Below, one piece after another: positions 1-9,100 of a DNA stretch of 13,421 nucleotides. Below the pieces are notes generated by a model, which saw only the letters and a list, made by a program, of their open reading frames with translations, did no database searches and was not told the DNA's origin. The stretch spans positions 1 to 13,421 of the forward strand of contig JABDQS010000139.1 of assembly GCA_013042125.1 (NCBI GenBank), read 5' to 3'. This stretch comes from Eudoraea sp. (lineage in GTDB: Bacteria; Bacteroidota; Bacteroidia; Flavobacteriales; Flavobacteriaceae). Each line of letters begins with the position of its first letter. The stretch's first letter is position 1. Position numbers and translations under genes: made by a program.

Positions 1-1136
1 TCCCCATCCTGGGTATCAGGGCCCATGGAAAACTGCAGGGCACTATGTTCGATTTTGCCAAAAAAGTTTCACCCGGGTTTAGTCTGGTGTATTGTATTTT
101 GGTCTATGCCATTTCAATAGGCTTGCCTTCTCCCAGAACGGCTTCGGTTACCCATGAAATGGCAATTGCGCCTTTGTTTAACAGTGCACCCCTACTCAGC
201 AGTTTTGTATACTTCTTGCTGGTCCTGGTATTTGCCCTGAACAGATCAAAAATTCTCCACATTATTGGGAAGATCATGACCCCTGCTATCTTAGTGATCC
301 TGGTAGCTATTATTGGTATTATAATTTTTGTAGAGCCATTCAGCTTTGGGACCGCCACTATTCCGGATCCGTTGAGCTACGCCATTATTGAAGGCTATCA
401 AACATTTGATGCTATTGGGGCGGTAGTGGTAGGTGGGGTTATCATAGTTTCCATCAATCTAAATAACATCGGGAAGGGCTATGCTCATAAGAAGAAGCTT
501 ATCACCAATGCCGGCTGGATAGCAGGCTCGGCACTTTTTCTCGTGTATGCAGGCCTAATTCTGTCTGCTGCTTTAATGCATCACTCATTTGAAGCAGATA
601 TTTCCAGAACCGACCTCTTGCAACAGATGAGCCTGATCACCCTTGGCAATACGGGTAAATTTATCTTTGGAATTCTTGTGAGCCTTGCCTGTTTTACCAC
701 AGCAGTTGGGATCGTGGCCGGCACAGGAGATTTTGTAAAAAGTAGATTTGCAGATTCTCAAAAAGCCTATGTTATTACCGTCATTACGGGCAGTATTCTC
801 GGTGTTCTAATGGGGCAATTGAACGTAGGCTATATAATCGATGTAGCCCTCCCGGCATTGATGTTTATTTATCCCATAACCATAGTTCTTATTATCCTGA
901 ATGTATTGCCCGAACCATGGACAACACCCAGGGTATTTAAGGCTGTGGTGATCGCCACTATGCTATTTAGTGTCCCGGACTTTCTGTCTAGTTTAGGATT
1001 TTCCGATGCCCTGAAAGGTCTTAATAAATACATCCCATTAAGCTCCGTACAAATGGGTTGGGTGTTACCTGCGCTGCTTACTTTTATTGTGGCCAATCTT
1101 CTAAAGTATATCAGAAAAAAAGAATCAATTGTTTAG
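1..1136 (+). CDS. brnQ: Branched-chain amino acid transporter, BrnQ/LIV-II family (5' partial)
   Basis: An integral membrane carrier that imports leucine, isoleucine and valine, coupled to a cation gradient in characterised family members. The frame is open from base 3 (PILGIRAHGKLQGT precedes the first in-window ATG at 45), so the true start lies upstream and the ATG at 45 is internal; 377 codons are visible and roughly 50 N-terminal residues should be missing. Family-typical stretches include the 'GLPSPRTASVTHEMAIAP' region, matching the conserved PRTA-V--E--IAP segment of BrnQ, a 'KIMTPAILV' helix, and 'IIEGYQTFDAIGAVVVGG', matching the conserved EGYQTMDALA segment. Multiple hydrophobic helices run to the end, followed by a short basic tail (KYIRKKESIV). 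The TAG stop overlaps the stop of the convergent aminopeptidase gene. Family assignment is confident; substrate range within the branched-chain set is inferred. Confidence 0.9.
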   Translation, partial: PILGIRAHGKLQGTMFDFAKKVSPGFSLVYCILVYAISIGLPSPRTASVTHEMAIAPLFNSAPLLSSFVYFLLVLVFALNRSKILHIIGKIMTPAILVILVAIIGIIIFVEPFSFGTATIPDPLSYAIIEGYQTFDAIGAVVVGGVIIVSINLNNIGKGYAHKKKLITNAGWIAGSALFLVYAGLILSAALMHHSFEADISRTDLLQQMSLITLGNTGKFIFGILVSLACFTTAVGIVAGTGDFVKSRFADSQKAYVITVITGSILGVLMGQLNVGYIIDVALPALMFIYPITIVLIILNVLPEPWTTPRVFKAVVIATMLFSVPDFLSSLGFSDALKGLNKYIPLSSVQMGWVLPALLTFIVANLLKYIRKKESIV

Positions 1137-2434
1137 GATACATCCCCAAGCATCAACTCCTCAATTTCCTCAGCCTCGATCGGAATGTTCTTCATAAGGT
1201 TAACAGGAGCTCCCTTTTCCTGCACAACCACATCGTCTTCAAGGCGAATACCAAATTTTTCAGCAGGAATGTAGATCCCCGGTTCTACCGTAAATACCAT
1301 ATTGGCTTTCATAGGGGTTTTTAAAGGGCCGTAATCATGGGTGTCTAACCCAATATGATGGCTGGTGCCATGCATAAAATACTTTTTATACGCCGGCCAA
1401 TCCTTATCCTCATTTTTAACATCGGCTTTATCCAACAGTTTTAATCCGAGCAATTCAGAGGTCATGATCTTACCAACCTCTTTGTGGTATTCTGCCCATA
1501 AGGTGCCGGGCACCAACAACCCGGTGGCTTCATTCTTCACCCTCAATACGGCATCGTAAACTTCACGCTGTCTTTTGGTAAATTTTCCGCTTACGGGAAT
1601 TGTCCGGGTCATGTCGCTTGAATAATTGGCGTATTCTGCCCCTACATCCAACAATATGAGATCGCCTGCCTTGCATTGTTGATTGTTTACCACATAATGC
1701 AACACATTGGCATTGTTCCCGGAGGCTACGATAGGCGTATACGCAAACCCTTTGGAACGGTTGCGAATAAATTCATGCAGGAATTCTGCTTCTATTTCGT
1801 ATTCCCAAACCCCAGGTTTTGTATATTGTAAGATCCTTCTAAACCCCTTCTCCGTGATATTACAGGCCTGTTGCATTAGGGCTATTTCCTCGGCTTCTTT
1901 CACCCCGCGAATTTCCTGTAGAATAGGGTTGCTCCTTGCCCAGCTATGGGCCGGGAATTGCTCTTTGCATTTCAGGATAAACCTGTCCTCCCTTGTTTGG
2001 GTCTCCACAGACTGCCGGTAGTGTTCATTCGTATTAAAATAAACCGTCTCCGCTTCCGTCATCAGATCAAAGAAAATCTTGTCAAAGTTGCTTAACCACT
2101 GTACATTTTTGATCCCTGACACTTTTGTCCCCTGTTCTTTGGAAAGTTTCTCCCCTTCCCAAACCGCAATATGATCATTGGTCTCTCTTACAAACAGTAC
2201 TTCTCGCTGCTCTTTGTTTACGGCATCGGGGAAAAGCAATAAAATAGATTCCTCCTGGTCCACCCCACTCAAATAAAAAATATCACGGTGTTGCTGAAAG
2301 GGCATGGTGCTATCTGCGCTTATTGGATAGATATCGTTGGAATTAAAAACCGCAATGCTGCCGGGCTTCATCTTAGCCATGAATTTTTTTCGGTTTTTTA
2401 TAAAAAGGGATGCGGCAATAGGATCGTATTTCAT
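1133..2434 (-). CDS. pepP: Xaa-Pro aminopeptidase, M24B metallopeptidase
   Basis: A cytosolic dinuclear-metal peptidase that removes an N-terminal residue preceding proline, used in the last steps of peptide breakdown. The 433-residue product has an N-terminal aminopeptidase P domain (about 1-170) and a C-terminal pita-bread catalytic domain (about 175-425). By comparison with E. coli PepP the metal ligands are Asp263 (LLDVGAEY), Asp274 (SSDMTRT), His359 (HGTSHH), Glu384 (TVEPGIY) and Glu399 (RLEDD); His246 (VLHYVVN) matches the substrate-proximal histidine. All are present, so the enzyme should be active. I chose the ATG at 2434 (MKYDPIAAS). An in-frame TTG at 2455 would add seven residues, but it lies inside a perfect TAnnTTTG promoter box and is unlikely. 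No signal peptide is seen. The gene is convergent with brnQ and divergent from the beta-propeller gene. Confidence 0.93.
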   Translation of the reverse strand: MKYDPIAASLFIKNRKKFMAKMKPGSIAVFNSNDIYPISADSTMPFQQHRDIFYLSGVDQEESILLLFPDAVNKEQREVLFVRETNDHIAVWEGEKLSKEQGTKVSGIKNVQWLSNFDKIFFDLMTEAETVYFNTNEHYRQSVETQTREDRFILKCKEQFPAHSWARSNPILQEIRGVKEAEEIALMQQACNITEKGFRRILQYTKPGVWEYEIEAEFLHEFIRNRSKGFAYTPIVASGNNANVLHYVVNNQQCKAGDLILLDVGAEYANYSSDMTRTIPVSGKFTKRQREVYDAVLRVKNEATGLLVPGTLWAEYHKEVGKIMTSELLGLKLLDKADVKNEDKDWPAYKKYFMHGTSHHIGLDTHDYGPLKTPMKANMVFTVEPGIYIPAEKFGIRLEDDVVVQEKGAPVNLMKNIPIEAEEIEELMLGDVS

Positions 2435-2452
2435 TTGGATCTGATGTTTTCC

Positions 2453-2460
2453 CAAAAGTA
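2453..2460 (-). promoter_or_regulatory. Flavobacterial -7 box for the Xaa-Pro aminopeptidase gene
   Basis: The minus strand reads TACTTTTG, an exact match to the Bacteroidetes -7 consensus TAnnTTTG. It sits 18 bases upstream of the ATG at 2434, which would give a leader of roughly a dozen bases. No clear TTG occurs at the usual 17-23 base distance further upstream, so the -33 half is weak. The position argues against translation starting at the TTG at 2455. Confidence 0.5.
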
Positions 2461-2491
2461 ACTATTTACTCGCATATCTTTTAAAAGGTAC

Positions 2492-2522
2492 TTGCCATAC
2501 GTCGGCCAAATTCATACCTTCC
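2492..2522 (+). promoter_or_regulatory. Weak candidate promoter for the Asp-box protein gene
   Basis: TTG at 2492-2494, a 20-base spacer and TACCTTCC at 2515-2522 fit the flavobacterial TTG / TAnnTTTG layout, but the -7 box has two mismatches. It would place the transcript start near 2527-2530, about 15 bases before the ATG. This is the best candidate in the 108-base divergent spacer and is only tentative. Confidence 0.25.
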
Positions 2523-2542
2523 AAAAAATTAAATCTCCAATC

Positions 2543-5392
2543 ATGAAATTCAAATTATCCCTGTTTTTCTTCCTCAGCGTGCTGATACTGAAAGCACAGC
2601 CAACTGCTACTTCCGCTACTAAGGTCATGGAAGGAATTGAGATGAAAGAGAAGTTGAACAACGTTTCTCTGGTAAAAAACATTCCTTTTAAAAATATAGG
2701 GCCCACCGTAATGAGTGGCCGGGTAGTAAATATTGCGGTAAACCCGAATGACCCCACAGAATTCTATGTTGGTTATGCGTCCGGTGGCTTATGGCATACT
2801 AATAACAACGGCACCTCCTTTTCGCCTATTCTGGATGCAACAGCCACACAAAATGTGGGCGATATTGCCGTGCATTGGAAAACAGGAACTATCTGGGTGG
2901 GTACCGGTGAAAATAACAGTTCGCGCTCTTCCTATGCCGGGATCGGAATGTTAAAGTCGACCGACAAAGGCGCTACCTGGCAGCATATGGGTCTAACAGA
3001 CTCGCATCATATTGGAAGGATCGTTATCAATCCTGAAAATGTGAATGAAGTTGTGGTTGGAGTTACCGGGCATTTATACTCCCCCAATGCTGAACGCGGT
3101 GTATATAAAACTACAGATGGCGGGAAGACCTGGAATAGAACGCTTTTTATTAATGATGAGACAGGCATTATTGATCTTGCTGTTTCACCCAACGATTTTA
3201 GCATTCAATATGCGGCGGCCTGGGATAAGGACAGAAAGGCATGGAACTTTACGGGAAATGGTTCCGGTTCCGGGATCTACAAAAGTACTGATGCCGGTAA
3301 CAACTGGGAGCTTATTTCCGGCCCAAACAGTGGTTTTCCTACCGGAGATGGTGTAGGGCGTATTGGGCTGGCGGTGTATGACAATGATATGGTGTATGTA
3401 GTGCATGATAACCAGTTCAGAAGGACCAAAACAGATAAAGAGAAAGATGAAAAAGAGGGGTTGACCAAAGAAGATTTTAAGACCATGTCTGTAAAAACTT
3501 TTCTCGATCTGAAGGATGTTCAACTAGATGAATTTCTGAAGGAGAATAATTTTCAGGAAAAATACAAGGCGCAGAATGTAAAGGAAATGGTACGAAGCGG
3601 AGCAGTAAAACCGATGGATCTGGCGGCCTATCTGGAAGATGCCAATTCCCTCTTATTCGATACGCCGGTGATCGGTGCTGAAGTATACCGAAGTACAGAT
3701 GCGGGAAAAACCTGGAAGAAACAGAATGAAAATTATATAGACGACCTTTTTTATAGTTATGGGTATTACTTTGCCCAGATCAGGGTAGACCGAAATAATC
3801 CTGAGAAGATCTATCTGGCCGGAGTACCTCTTATTGCTTCAGATGATGGGGGCAAGACCTACAAGGCCATTGATGGGGATAATGTTCATGCGGATCATCA
3901 TGCGCTTTGGGTGAATCCGGTAAAACCCGGACACCTCATCAACGGAAATGATGGAGGTGTAAATATTTCGTATGATGACGGAGCCAACTGGATCAAGAAT
4001 AATTCTCCGGAAGTAGGCCAGTTCTACGCTATCAATATAGATCATGAAAAACCCTATAATGTGTATGGCGGATTACAGGACAACGGCGTATGGATGGGGC
4101 CACATAATGCACAGGAGAACAGCCGCTGGCATTCTTCCGGGCACTACCCATGGAAATCGATCATGGGAGGTGATGGCATGCAGATACAAATAGACAACAG
4201 GAATTCCAATATTGTTTACACCGGTTTCCAATTCGGGAATTATTTCAGGATAGATCTGGAAAATGAAAAGAGAACCTACATTCAACCTAAGCATGAACTG
4301 GGAGAAAAACCCTATCGTTTTAATTGGCAGACCCCTGTATTGCTTTCATCCCATAATCAGGATATCCTATATTTTGGGGGTAATAAATTACATCGATCCT
4401 TAAATCAGGGGAATGATTGGGAAGCTATTTCGGAAGATCTCACTAAAGGAGGGAAAGAAGGGAATGTAGCCTATGGCACCCTTACTTCTATATCTGAATC
4501 CCCTTTTAAATTTGGCCTGTTGTACACGGGCAGCGATGATGGCCTTATTCATGTTTCTCAAGATGGAGGTGGCAGCTGGGAAAAGATCTCAGATAATTTA
4601 CCTCAGGATCTATGGGTGAGCAGGGTGGCTGCTTCGAAACATAAAAAAGAAACGGTATATGCCAGTTTAAATGGCTATCGCTGGGATGATTTTACACCCT
4701 ATGTGTACAAAAGTGAAGATATGGGAAAAACATGGACAAACATTGCAGCTGATCTGCCTGCCTCTCCCGTAAATGTTATTTTGGAAGATCCTGCGAATGA
4801 ACAACTACTGTTTGTAGGTACAGATAACGGACTCTATCTTAGCTTTGATCAGGGCGCTTCATGGGAACTACTTCAAAATGGGATCCCTAATGTGGCCGTA
4901 CATGATCTGGTAATTCAACCACAGGCCAAACATCTGATAGTGGGAACACACGGCAGGAGTATCTACAAAGCAGACATTGCACATGTGCAACAGTTGAATC
5001 AGGATATATTGTCTAAGGGATTATTTGTCTTCGACATTCCTGATATTAAACATTCAGATCGTTGGGGAAATGCAAGAAGTACATGGTCCAAACCTAATAC
5101 GCCGGGGATAGATATCGCTTTCTACTCGGGGAATAAAGGTGCCTATACAGCTAAAATTATGACCTTGGATGGTATAGAGGTAAGCGGTTTTGATCTTGAA
5201 GCAGATAAAGGATACAATATTCTTTCCTATGATGTGGCTTTTTCAAAAGCCGGAAAATCTGCCTTCCTGAAAAAGAACAAAATGGCCCTGAAAACGGCAG
5301 ATGATGGCAAGACCTATCTCCCCAAGGGATCTTATGAAATAGTATTAAAAGGAAATGGCACAGAAGAAACAAAACCTATAAAAATTGAATAG
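2543..5392 (+). CDS. Secreted Asp-box (BNR/VPS10-like) beta-propeller protein
   Basis: A 949-residue exported protein of the VPS10/sortilin-like, 'glycosyl hydrolase'-annotated group common in Bacteroidetes; its biochemical role is not established. Residues 1-19 form a signal peptide (MKFKLSLFFFLSVLILKAQ) with no lipobox cysteine, suggesting export to periplasm or surface. Ten Asp-boxes (S-x-D-x-G-x-x-W/Y) are visible at about 139, 190, 248, 384, 433, 476, 619, 672, 724 and 767, indicating one or two beta-propellers. Residues about 295-375 are a charged, probably helical insertion (TDKEKDEKEGLTKED onward) between the third and fourth boxes. Residues about 830-949 look like a beta-sandwich (FlgD/Ig-like) ending YEIVLKGNGTEETKPIKIE. 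This faintly recalls a type IX secretion tail but lacks clear motifs. I chose the ATG at 2543 because the upstream in-frame TTG at 2492 would put 17 polar residues ahead of a perfect signal peptide. Sialidase or other enzymatic activity should not be assumed from Asp-boxes alone. Confidence 0.85.
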   Translation: MKFKLSLFFFLSVLILKAQPTATSATKVMEGIEMKEKLNNVSLVKNIPFKNIGPTVMSGRVVNIAVNPNDPTEFYVGYASGGLWHTNNNGTSFSPILDATATQNVGDIAVHWKTGTIWVGTGENNSSRSSYAGIGMLKSTDKGATWQHMGLTDSHHIGRIVINPENVNEVVVGVTGHLYSPNAERGVYKTTDGGKTWNRTLFINDETGIIDLAVSPNDFSIQYAAAWDKDRKAWNFTGNGSGSGIYKSTDAGNNWELISGPNSGFPTGDGVGRIGLAVYDNDMVYVVHDNQFRRTKTDKEKDEKEGLTKEDFKTMSVKTFLDLKDVQLDEFLKENNFQEKYKAQNVKEMVRSGAVKPMDLAAYLEDANSLLFDTPVIGAEVYRSTDAGKTWKKQNENYIDDLFYSYGYYFAQIRVDRNNPEKIYLAGVPLIASDDGGKTYKAIDGDNVHADHHALWVNPVKPGHLINGNDGGVNISYDDGANWIKNNSPEVGQFYAINIDHEKPYNVYGGLQDNGVWMGPHNAQENSRWHSSGHYPWKSIMGGDGMQIQIDNRNSNIVYTGFQFGNYFRIDLENEKRTYIQPKHELGEKPYRFNWQTPVLLSSHNQDILYFGGNKLHRSLNQGNDWEAISEDLTKGGKEGNVAYGTLTSISESPFKFGLLYTGSDDGLIHVSQDGGGSWEKISDNLPQDLWVSRVAASKHKKETVYASLNGYRWDDFTPYVYKSEDMGKTWTNIAADLPASPVNVILEDPANEQLLFVGTDNGLYLSFDQGASWELLQNGIPNVAVHDLVIQPQAKHLIVGTHGRSIYKADIAHVQQLNQDILSKGLFVFDIPDIKHSDRWGNARSTWSKPNTPGIDIAFYSGNKGAYTAKIMTLDGIEVSGFDLEADKGYNILSYDVAFSKAGKSAFLKKNKMALKTADDGKTYLPKGSYEIVLKGNGTEETKPIKIE

Positions 5393-5417
5393 GGGTATTC
5401 TTTTGATGCCATTATCT

Positions 5418-5435
5418 AAAAAGTGCACTTTTTTT
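5418..5435 (+). terminator. Possible weak terminator after the Asp-box protein gene
   Basis: AAAAAGTGCACTTTTT is a perfect 16-base palindrome continued by two more T residues. As RNA it could form a 6-bp A/U-rich stem with a TGCA loop and a U-tract, 26 bases after the stop at 5392. The stem holds only one G-C pair, so terminating strength is doubtful. It could equally be a symmetric protein-binding site. Confidence 0.35.
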
Positions 5436-5473
5436 GTTTAATGAATTACGTTTAAATTAGGCAGATCGTTCCG

Positions 5474-5548
5474 GTTTGTTAAACACAGTAAAGATATTAC
5501 ATGACCGTGCAATACGAACTAGCAAGTAATACACGGGAAGTTTGTTAA
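5474..5548 (+). repeat. Direct repeat GTTTGTTAA upstream of sdhC
   Basis: The 9-mer GTTTGTTAA occurs at 5474-5482 and again at 5540-5548, 66 bases apart. The second copy contains the TTG of the sdh promoter. The first copy extends to GTTTGTTAAAC, a small dyad. Two exact copies in a 201-base spacer could be regulator sites or chance in AT-rich DNA. Confidence 0.3.
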
Positions 5549-5572
5549 TCAAGGGCTTCTGCCGTAAATTTG
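5542..5572 (+). promoter_or_regulatory. Promoter of the sdhCAB operon
   Basis: TTG at 5542-5544, a 20-base spacer, and TAAATTTG at 5565-5572 match the Bacteroidetes -33/-7 consensus (TTG, 17-23 bases, TAnnTTTG) at every fixed position. Transcription would start near 5577-5580, giving a leader of about 15 bases before the sdhC ATG at 5594. There is no Shine-Dalgarno sequence; the bases just before the start codon are A/T-rich, as is usual in this phylum. Confidence 0.75.
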
Positions 5573-5593
5573 TGACTTCAAAATTATTCAATA

Positions 5594-6262
5594 ATGAGTA
5601 AACTCATACAGTCTTCAATTGCCAGAAAAGTGGTTATGGCCCTTTCTGGTATTTTTTTGGTCTTGTTTCTGGCATTGCATTTCACAATCAACTTTACATC
5701 TGTGATCTCGCCGGAGACTTTTAATGAACTCTCCCATTTTATGGGTTACAACCCCATCGTTCAATTCCTGATGCAACCAATCCTTATTGCAGGTGTGGTT
5801 GTTCATTTTGTGATGGGATTTATTCTTGAGATAAAGAACAGAAAGGCCCGCGGAGTTAAGTATGTACAATTCAAAGGTAGTGCCAATGCACCCTGGGTCT
5901 CCAGGAATATGATCTATTCAGGTGCGGTGGTCCTTGCCTTTTTAGGCTTGCACTTCTACGATTTCTGGTTGCATGAAATGGCCTATAAATATGTTGAAGT
6001 AAATCCTGAAGACCCTACACGCTACTTTGCAGAGACCGTTGAGAAGTTTGCTCCTATGTGGAGAACAGCACTCTATGTGGTCTCCTTCGGGCTGCTATCC
6101 CTTCACCTTTGGCATGGTTTTGCCTCCTCATTTCAAACCATGGGGCTCAACAATAAATATACCCCGGCAATTGTAAATTTTACGAAGATATATGCAGTGG
6201 CAATTCCTTTGGGTTTTGTTTTTATTGCACTCTACCATCATTTCAACCCAATAATACATTAA
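5594..6262 (+). CDS. sdhC: Succinate dehydrogenase cytochrome b558 subunit
   Basis: Membrane anchor of respiratory complex II, passing electrons from the iron-sulfur subunit through haem b to menaquinone. The 222-residue protein shows five hydrophobic segments (about 13-34, 58-80, 104-125, 156-177, 196-216), the single-subunit di-haem type known from Bacillus SdhC and Wolinella FrdC and from Bacteroidetes. Histidines within or near these segments, His29, His71, His120 and His171 (LSLHLWHG), are the likely axial haem ligands by analogy. No sdhD is needed and none is present. It is the first gene of the operon, directly behind a strong promoter, with three bases between its stop and the sdhA start. 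Assignment is firm; the haem ligand roles are inferred from topology. Confidence 0.95.
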   Translation: MSKLIQSSIARKVVMALSGIFLVLFLALHFTINFTSVISPETFNELSHFMGYNPIVQFLMQPILIAGVVVHFVMGFILEIKNRKARGVKYVQFKGSANAPWVSRNMIYSGAVVLAFLGLHFYDFWLHEMAYKYVEVNPEDPTRYFAETVEKFAPMWRTALYVVSFGLLSLHLWHGFASSFQTMGLNNKYTPAIVNFTKIYAVAIPLGFVFIALYHHFNPIIH

Positions 6263-6265
6263 GAT

Positions 6266-8269
6266 ATGGGCATTTTAGAATCTAAAGTTCCAAAAGGGCC
6301 TCTGGCCGACAAATGGACACAACATAAGAACGATATTGACCTGGTAAACCCGGCGAACAAACGTAACATAGACATCATTGTGGTTGGTACCGGACTTGCC
6401 GGAGGTTCTGCAGCTGCAACCTTGGCAGAATTGGGATATAATGTAAAAACCTTCTGCTATCAGGATTCGCCGCGAAGAGCACATTCCATTGCCGCCCAGG
6501 GAGGAGTAAACGCCTCAAAGAACTATCAGGGCGACGGGGATAGTGACTACCGACTTTTCTATGACACCATCAAAGGTGGTGATTACAGATCCAGAGAAGC
6601 GAATGTATATCGACTTGCCGAAGTTTCCGGTAATATTATTGATCAATGTGTGGCACAAGGGGTTCCTTTTGCCAGGGAGTATGGTGGTCTTTTAGACAAC
6701 AGGTCTTTTGGTGGTGTATTGGTGTCAAGAACTTTTTATGCAAAAGGACAAACCGGACAACAATTATTGTTAGGGGCTTATTCGGCCATGAACAGACAAA
6801 TTCAACGTGGAAAGATACGTTCATATACGCGTCATGAAATGCTGGATCTTGTTAAGATTGATGGCAAGGCCAGGGGAATTATTGCAAGAAACCTCGTTAC
6901 GGGAGAAATTGAAAGACATTCTGCGCATGCTGTAGTGATCGCCTCAGGAGGATACGGAAATCTCTTTTTCCTTTCCACCTATTGTATGGGGGCCAATGTA
7001 ATGGCTGCCTGGCGTACACACAGAAGAGGAGCCTTTTTTGCCAATCCGTGTTTTACGCAGATACACCCAACTTGTATTCCGGTGTCCGGAGAGCACCAAT
7101 CCAAGCTCACACTGATGTCAGAATCATTGAGGAATGACGGGCGTATCTGGGTGCCTAAAAAATTAGAAGATGCCAAAGCTATTCGTGAAGGGAAACTAAA
7201 ACCTACGGAACTTAAGGAAGAGGATAGGGATTACTATTTGGAAAGACGATATCCGGCCTTTGGTAACTTAGTACCCAGGGATGTGGCTTCGCGCGCAGCG
7301 AAAGAACGTTGCGATGCCGGATATGGCGTAAACAAAACAGGGGAAGCGGTATATTTAGATTTTGCTGCGGCCATTACAAGATATGGTACTGAAAAAGCTT
7401 ATACCTCCGGTATTAAAGATCCGGATGCTGCAACTATAAAACAATTGGGGGAAGAGATCATTGAAGCGAAATACGGAAACCTGTTCCAGATGTATGAGAA
7501 GATCGTAGATCAAAATCCATACAAGACCCCTATGATGATCTACCCTGCAGTGCATTATACCATGGGCGGACTATGGGTTGATTACAACTTACAGACTACA
7601 GTTGAGGGTTGCTATTCTATTGGAGAATCGAACTTTAGTGATCACGGAGCCAACAGACTGGGTGCTTCAGCTTTAATGCAAGGCTTGGCAGATGGGTACT
7701 TTGTACTCCCTTATACTATCGGGGATTACCTGGCTGATGATATCAGAACAGGACAGATCCCTACAGACAGTCCGGAATTTGACGAAGCAGAGAAGCACGT
7801 AAAGGATAGGATCAACAAATTAATGTCAGGAAAAGGCCTTCATTCCGTGGATCATTACCACAAAAAACTCGGTAAGATCATGTGGGACAAATGCGGGATG
7901 AGTAGAAATGAAAAAGATCTTAAAGAGGCCATTAAAGAGATCGCAGCATTGCGTAAAGATTTCTGGGAGAATGTAAAAGTGACCGGAGAGCCCGATTCTA
8001 AAAATCAAGAATTAGAAAAAGCAGGTCGTGTTGCCGATTTCCTCGAAATAGGGGAATTGTTTGCCAAGGACGCCCTGGAACGCAATGAGTCTTGTGGAGG
8101 ACATTTCCGTGAAGAATATCAAACACCTGAAGGTGAAGCTTTACGAGACGATAAAAATTACAAATACGTGGCTGCCTGGGAATACAAGGGTGAGCCTAAA
8201 GATGCCAAGCTTCACAAAGAAGATCTTGCATATGAATTCATTGAATTAAAGACACGTTCTTACAAATAA
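6266..8269 (+). CDS. sdhA: Succinate dehydrogenase / fumarate reductase flavoprotein subunit
   Basis: Catalytic FAD subunit of complex II, oxidising succinate to fumarate in the TCA cycle on the cytoplasmic face of the inner membrane. The 667-residue length fits the long, Wolinella-FrdA-like form rather than the roughly 590-residue proteobacterial SdhA. Visible motifs are the Rossmann GTGLAGG (41-47), [10 protein letters not shown] (71-80) with His73 as the probable covalent FAD attachment site, QIHPTC (266-271) with active-site His268, VPRDVASR (336-343) whose Arg338 matches the catalytic arginine, HYTMGG (430-435), and [10 protein letters not shown] (461-470). All expected catalytic residues are present. 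The ATG at 6266 follows the sdhC stop by three bases, so translation is probably coupled; no Shine-Dalgarno sequence is seen. The enzyme could also run as fumarate reductase with menaquinol; sequence alone does not settle direction. Confidence 0.97.
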   Translation: MGILESKVPKGPLADKWTQHKNDIDLVNPANKRNIDIIVVGTGLAGGSAAATLAELGYNVKTFCYQDSPRRAHSIAAQGGVNASKNYQGDGDSDYRLFYDTIKGGDYRSREANVYRLAEVSGNIIDQCVAQGVPFAREYGGLLDNRSFGGVLVSRTFYAKGQTGQQLLLGAYSAMNRQIQRGKIRSYTRHEMLDLVKIDGKARGIIARNLVTGEIERHSAHAVVIASGGYGNLFFLSTYCMGANVMAAWRTHRRGAFFANPCFTQIHPTCIPVSGEHQSKLTLMSESLRNDGRIWVPKKLEDAKAIREGKLKPTELKEEDRDYYLERRYPAFGNLVPRDVASRAAKERCDAGYGVNKTGEAVYLDFAAAITRYGTEKAYTSGIKDPDAATIKQLGEEIIEAKYGNLFQMYEKIVDQNPYKTPMMIYPAVHYTMGGLWVDYNLQTTVEGCYSIGESNFSDHGANRLGASALMQGLADGYFVLPYTIGDYLADDIRTGQIPTDSPEFDEAEKHVKDRINKLMSGKGLHSVDHYHKKLGKIMWDKCGMSRNEKDLKEAIKEIAALRKDFWENVKVTGEPDSKNQELEKAGRVADFLEIGELFAKDALERNESCGGHFREEYQTPEGEALRDDKNYKYVAAWEYKGEPKDAKLHKEDLAYEFIELKTRSYK

Positions 8270-8275
8270 ATAGCT

Positions 8276-9022
8276 ATGAAAATATATTTGAAGATATGGC
8301 GTCAGAAAGATGCCACCTCTAAAGGAAAGATGGTAGACTATACCCTGGAGGGGATAGAAGGAGATATGTCATTTTTAGAGATGTTAGACATTTTGAATGA
8401 AGAACTTATCACCAAAGGTGAAGAGCCAATAGAGTTCGATCATGATTGTAGAGAAGGGATCTGCGGAACCTGCTCGCTTCAGATCAACGGTCGTCCTCAT
8501 GGCCCGGATAGATTTATCACCGCCTGTCAATTGCATATGCGCAGCTTTAAGGATGGAGATACCATTACCATAGAACCTTTCCGTGCAAAAGCATTCCCGG
8601 TGATCAAGGATTTGATAGTAGACCGAACCGCTTTCGACAGAATTCAACAGGCAGGAGGATATATATCAGTGAATACCTCCGGACATACCATAGATGCCAA
8701 TACTATTCCGATCGAAAAAGAAAATGCAGATGATTCCTTTTATGCCGCCGCTTGTATTGGTTGCGGGGCATGTGTGGCTGCTTGTAAAAATGCCAGTGCC
8801 ATGTTATTTACTTCTGCCAAGGTCTCCCAGTTTGCTTTACTTCCTCAGGGAAGGGTTGAGGCCACAGATAGAGTGCTGAATATGGTGCGGCAAATGGATA
8901 TTGAAGGTTTTGGAAATTGCACCAATACCGGAGCTTGTGAAATAGAATGTCCTAAAGGGATATCTCTGGAGAACATTGCCAGGATGAATCGTGAGTATTT
9001 AAGTGCCAGCTTAAAAGGATAA
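8276..9022 (+). CDS. sdhB: Succinate dehydrogenase iron-sulfur subunit
   Basis: Electron-transfer subunit linking the SdhA flavin to SdhC haem. In the 248-residue protein, the N-terminal plant-type ferredoxin domain carries the [2Fe-2S] ligands Cys58, Cys63, Cys66 and Cys84 (CREGICGTC ... TACQ). The C-terminal domain carries [11 protein letters not shown] (Cys160, 163, 166, 170) and [14 protein letters not shown] (Cys215, 221, 225). By analogy with characterised enzymes, Cys160, 163, 166 and 225 hold the [4Fe-4S] cluster and Cys170, 215 and 221 the [3Fe-4S] cluster. The start is the ATG six bases after the sdhA stop. It is the last gene of the operon, followed 23 bases later by an intrinsic terminator. 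All cluster ligands are intact. Confidence 0.96.
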   Translation: MKIYLKIWRQKDATSKGKMVDYTLEGIEGDMSFLEMLDILNEELITKGEEPIEFDHDCREGICGTCSLQINGRPHGPDRFITACQLHMRSFKDGDTITIEPFRAKAFPVIKDLIVDRTAFDRIQQAGGYISVNTSGHTIDANTIPIEKENADDSFYAAACIGCGACVAACKNASAMLFTSAKVSQFALLPQGRVEATDRVLNMVRQMDIEGFGNCTNTGACEIECPKGISLENIARMNREYLSASLKG

Positions 9023-9045
9023 AAGGCACAAATAGAATATCTATG

Positions 9046-9075
9046 ACCCTTATCCTTATAAGATAGGGGTTTTTT
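9046..9075 (+). terminator. Intrinsic terminator of the sdhCAB operon
   Basis: ACCCTTATC (9046-9054) pairs with GATAGGGGT (9062-9070) to give a 9-bp stem with one G-U pair and a 7-base loop, followed by a run of six T (9070-9075). It lies 23 bases after the sdhB stop and before the separately promoted aminotransferase gene. Confidence 0.85.
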
Positions 9076-9100
9076 ATGTCCTATCCGTTCACAATTTTAT

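Noticed and set aside
45..47. ATG at 45 as the start of the BrnQ-like transporter
   Set aside because: The frame is open to base 3 with plausible coding sequence and the protein would lack its N-terminal helices.
2435..2455. TTG start for the Xaa-Pro aminopeptidase, seven residues upstream of the ATG
   Set aside because: The TTG lies inside a perfect TACTTTTG -7 box, and the family's usual N-terminus fits MKYDPI at 2434.
2492..2542. TTG start for the Asp-box protein, adding 17 residues
   Set aside because: It would bury a typical signal peptide behind polar residues; the ATG at 2543 gives a clean N-terminus.
5418..5433. Palindrome AAAAAGTGCACTTTTT as a strong terminator
   Set aside because: The stem has a single G-C pair and a four-base loop; it is kept only as a weak terminator or binding-site candidate.
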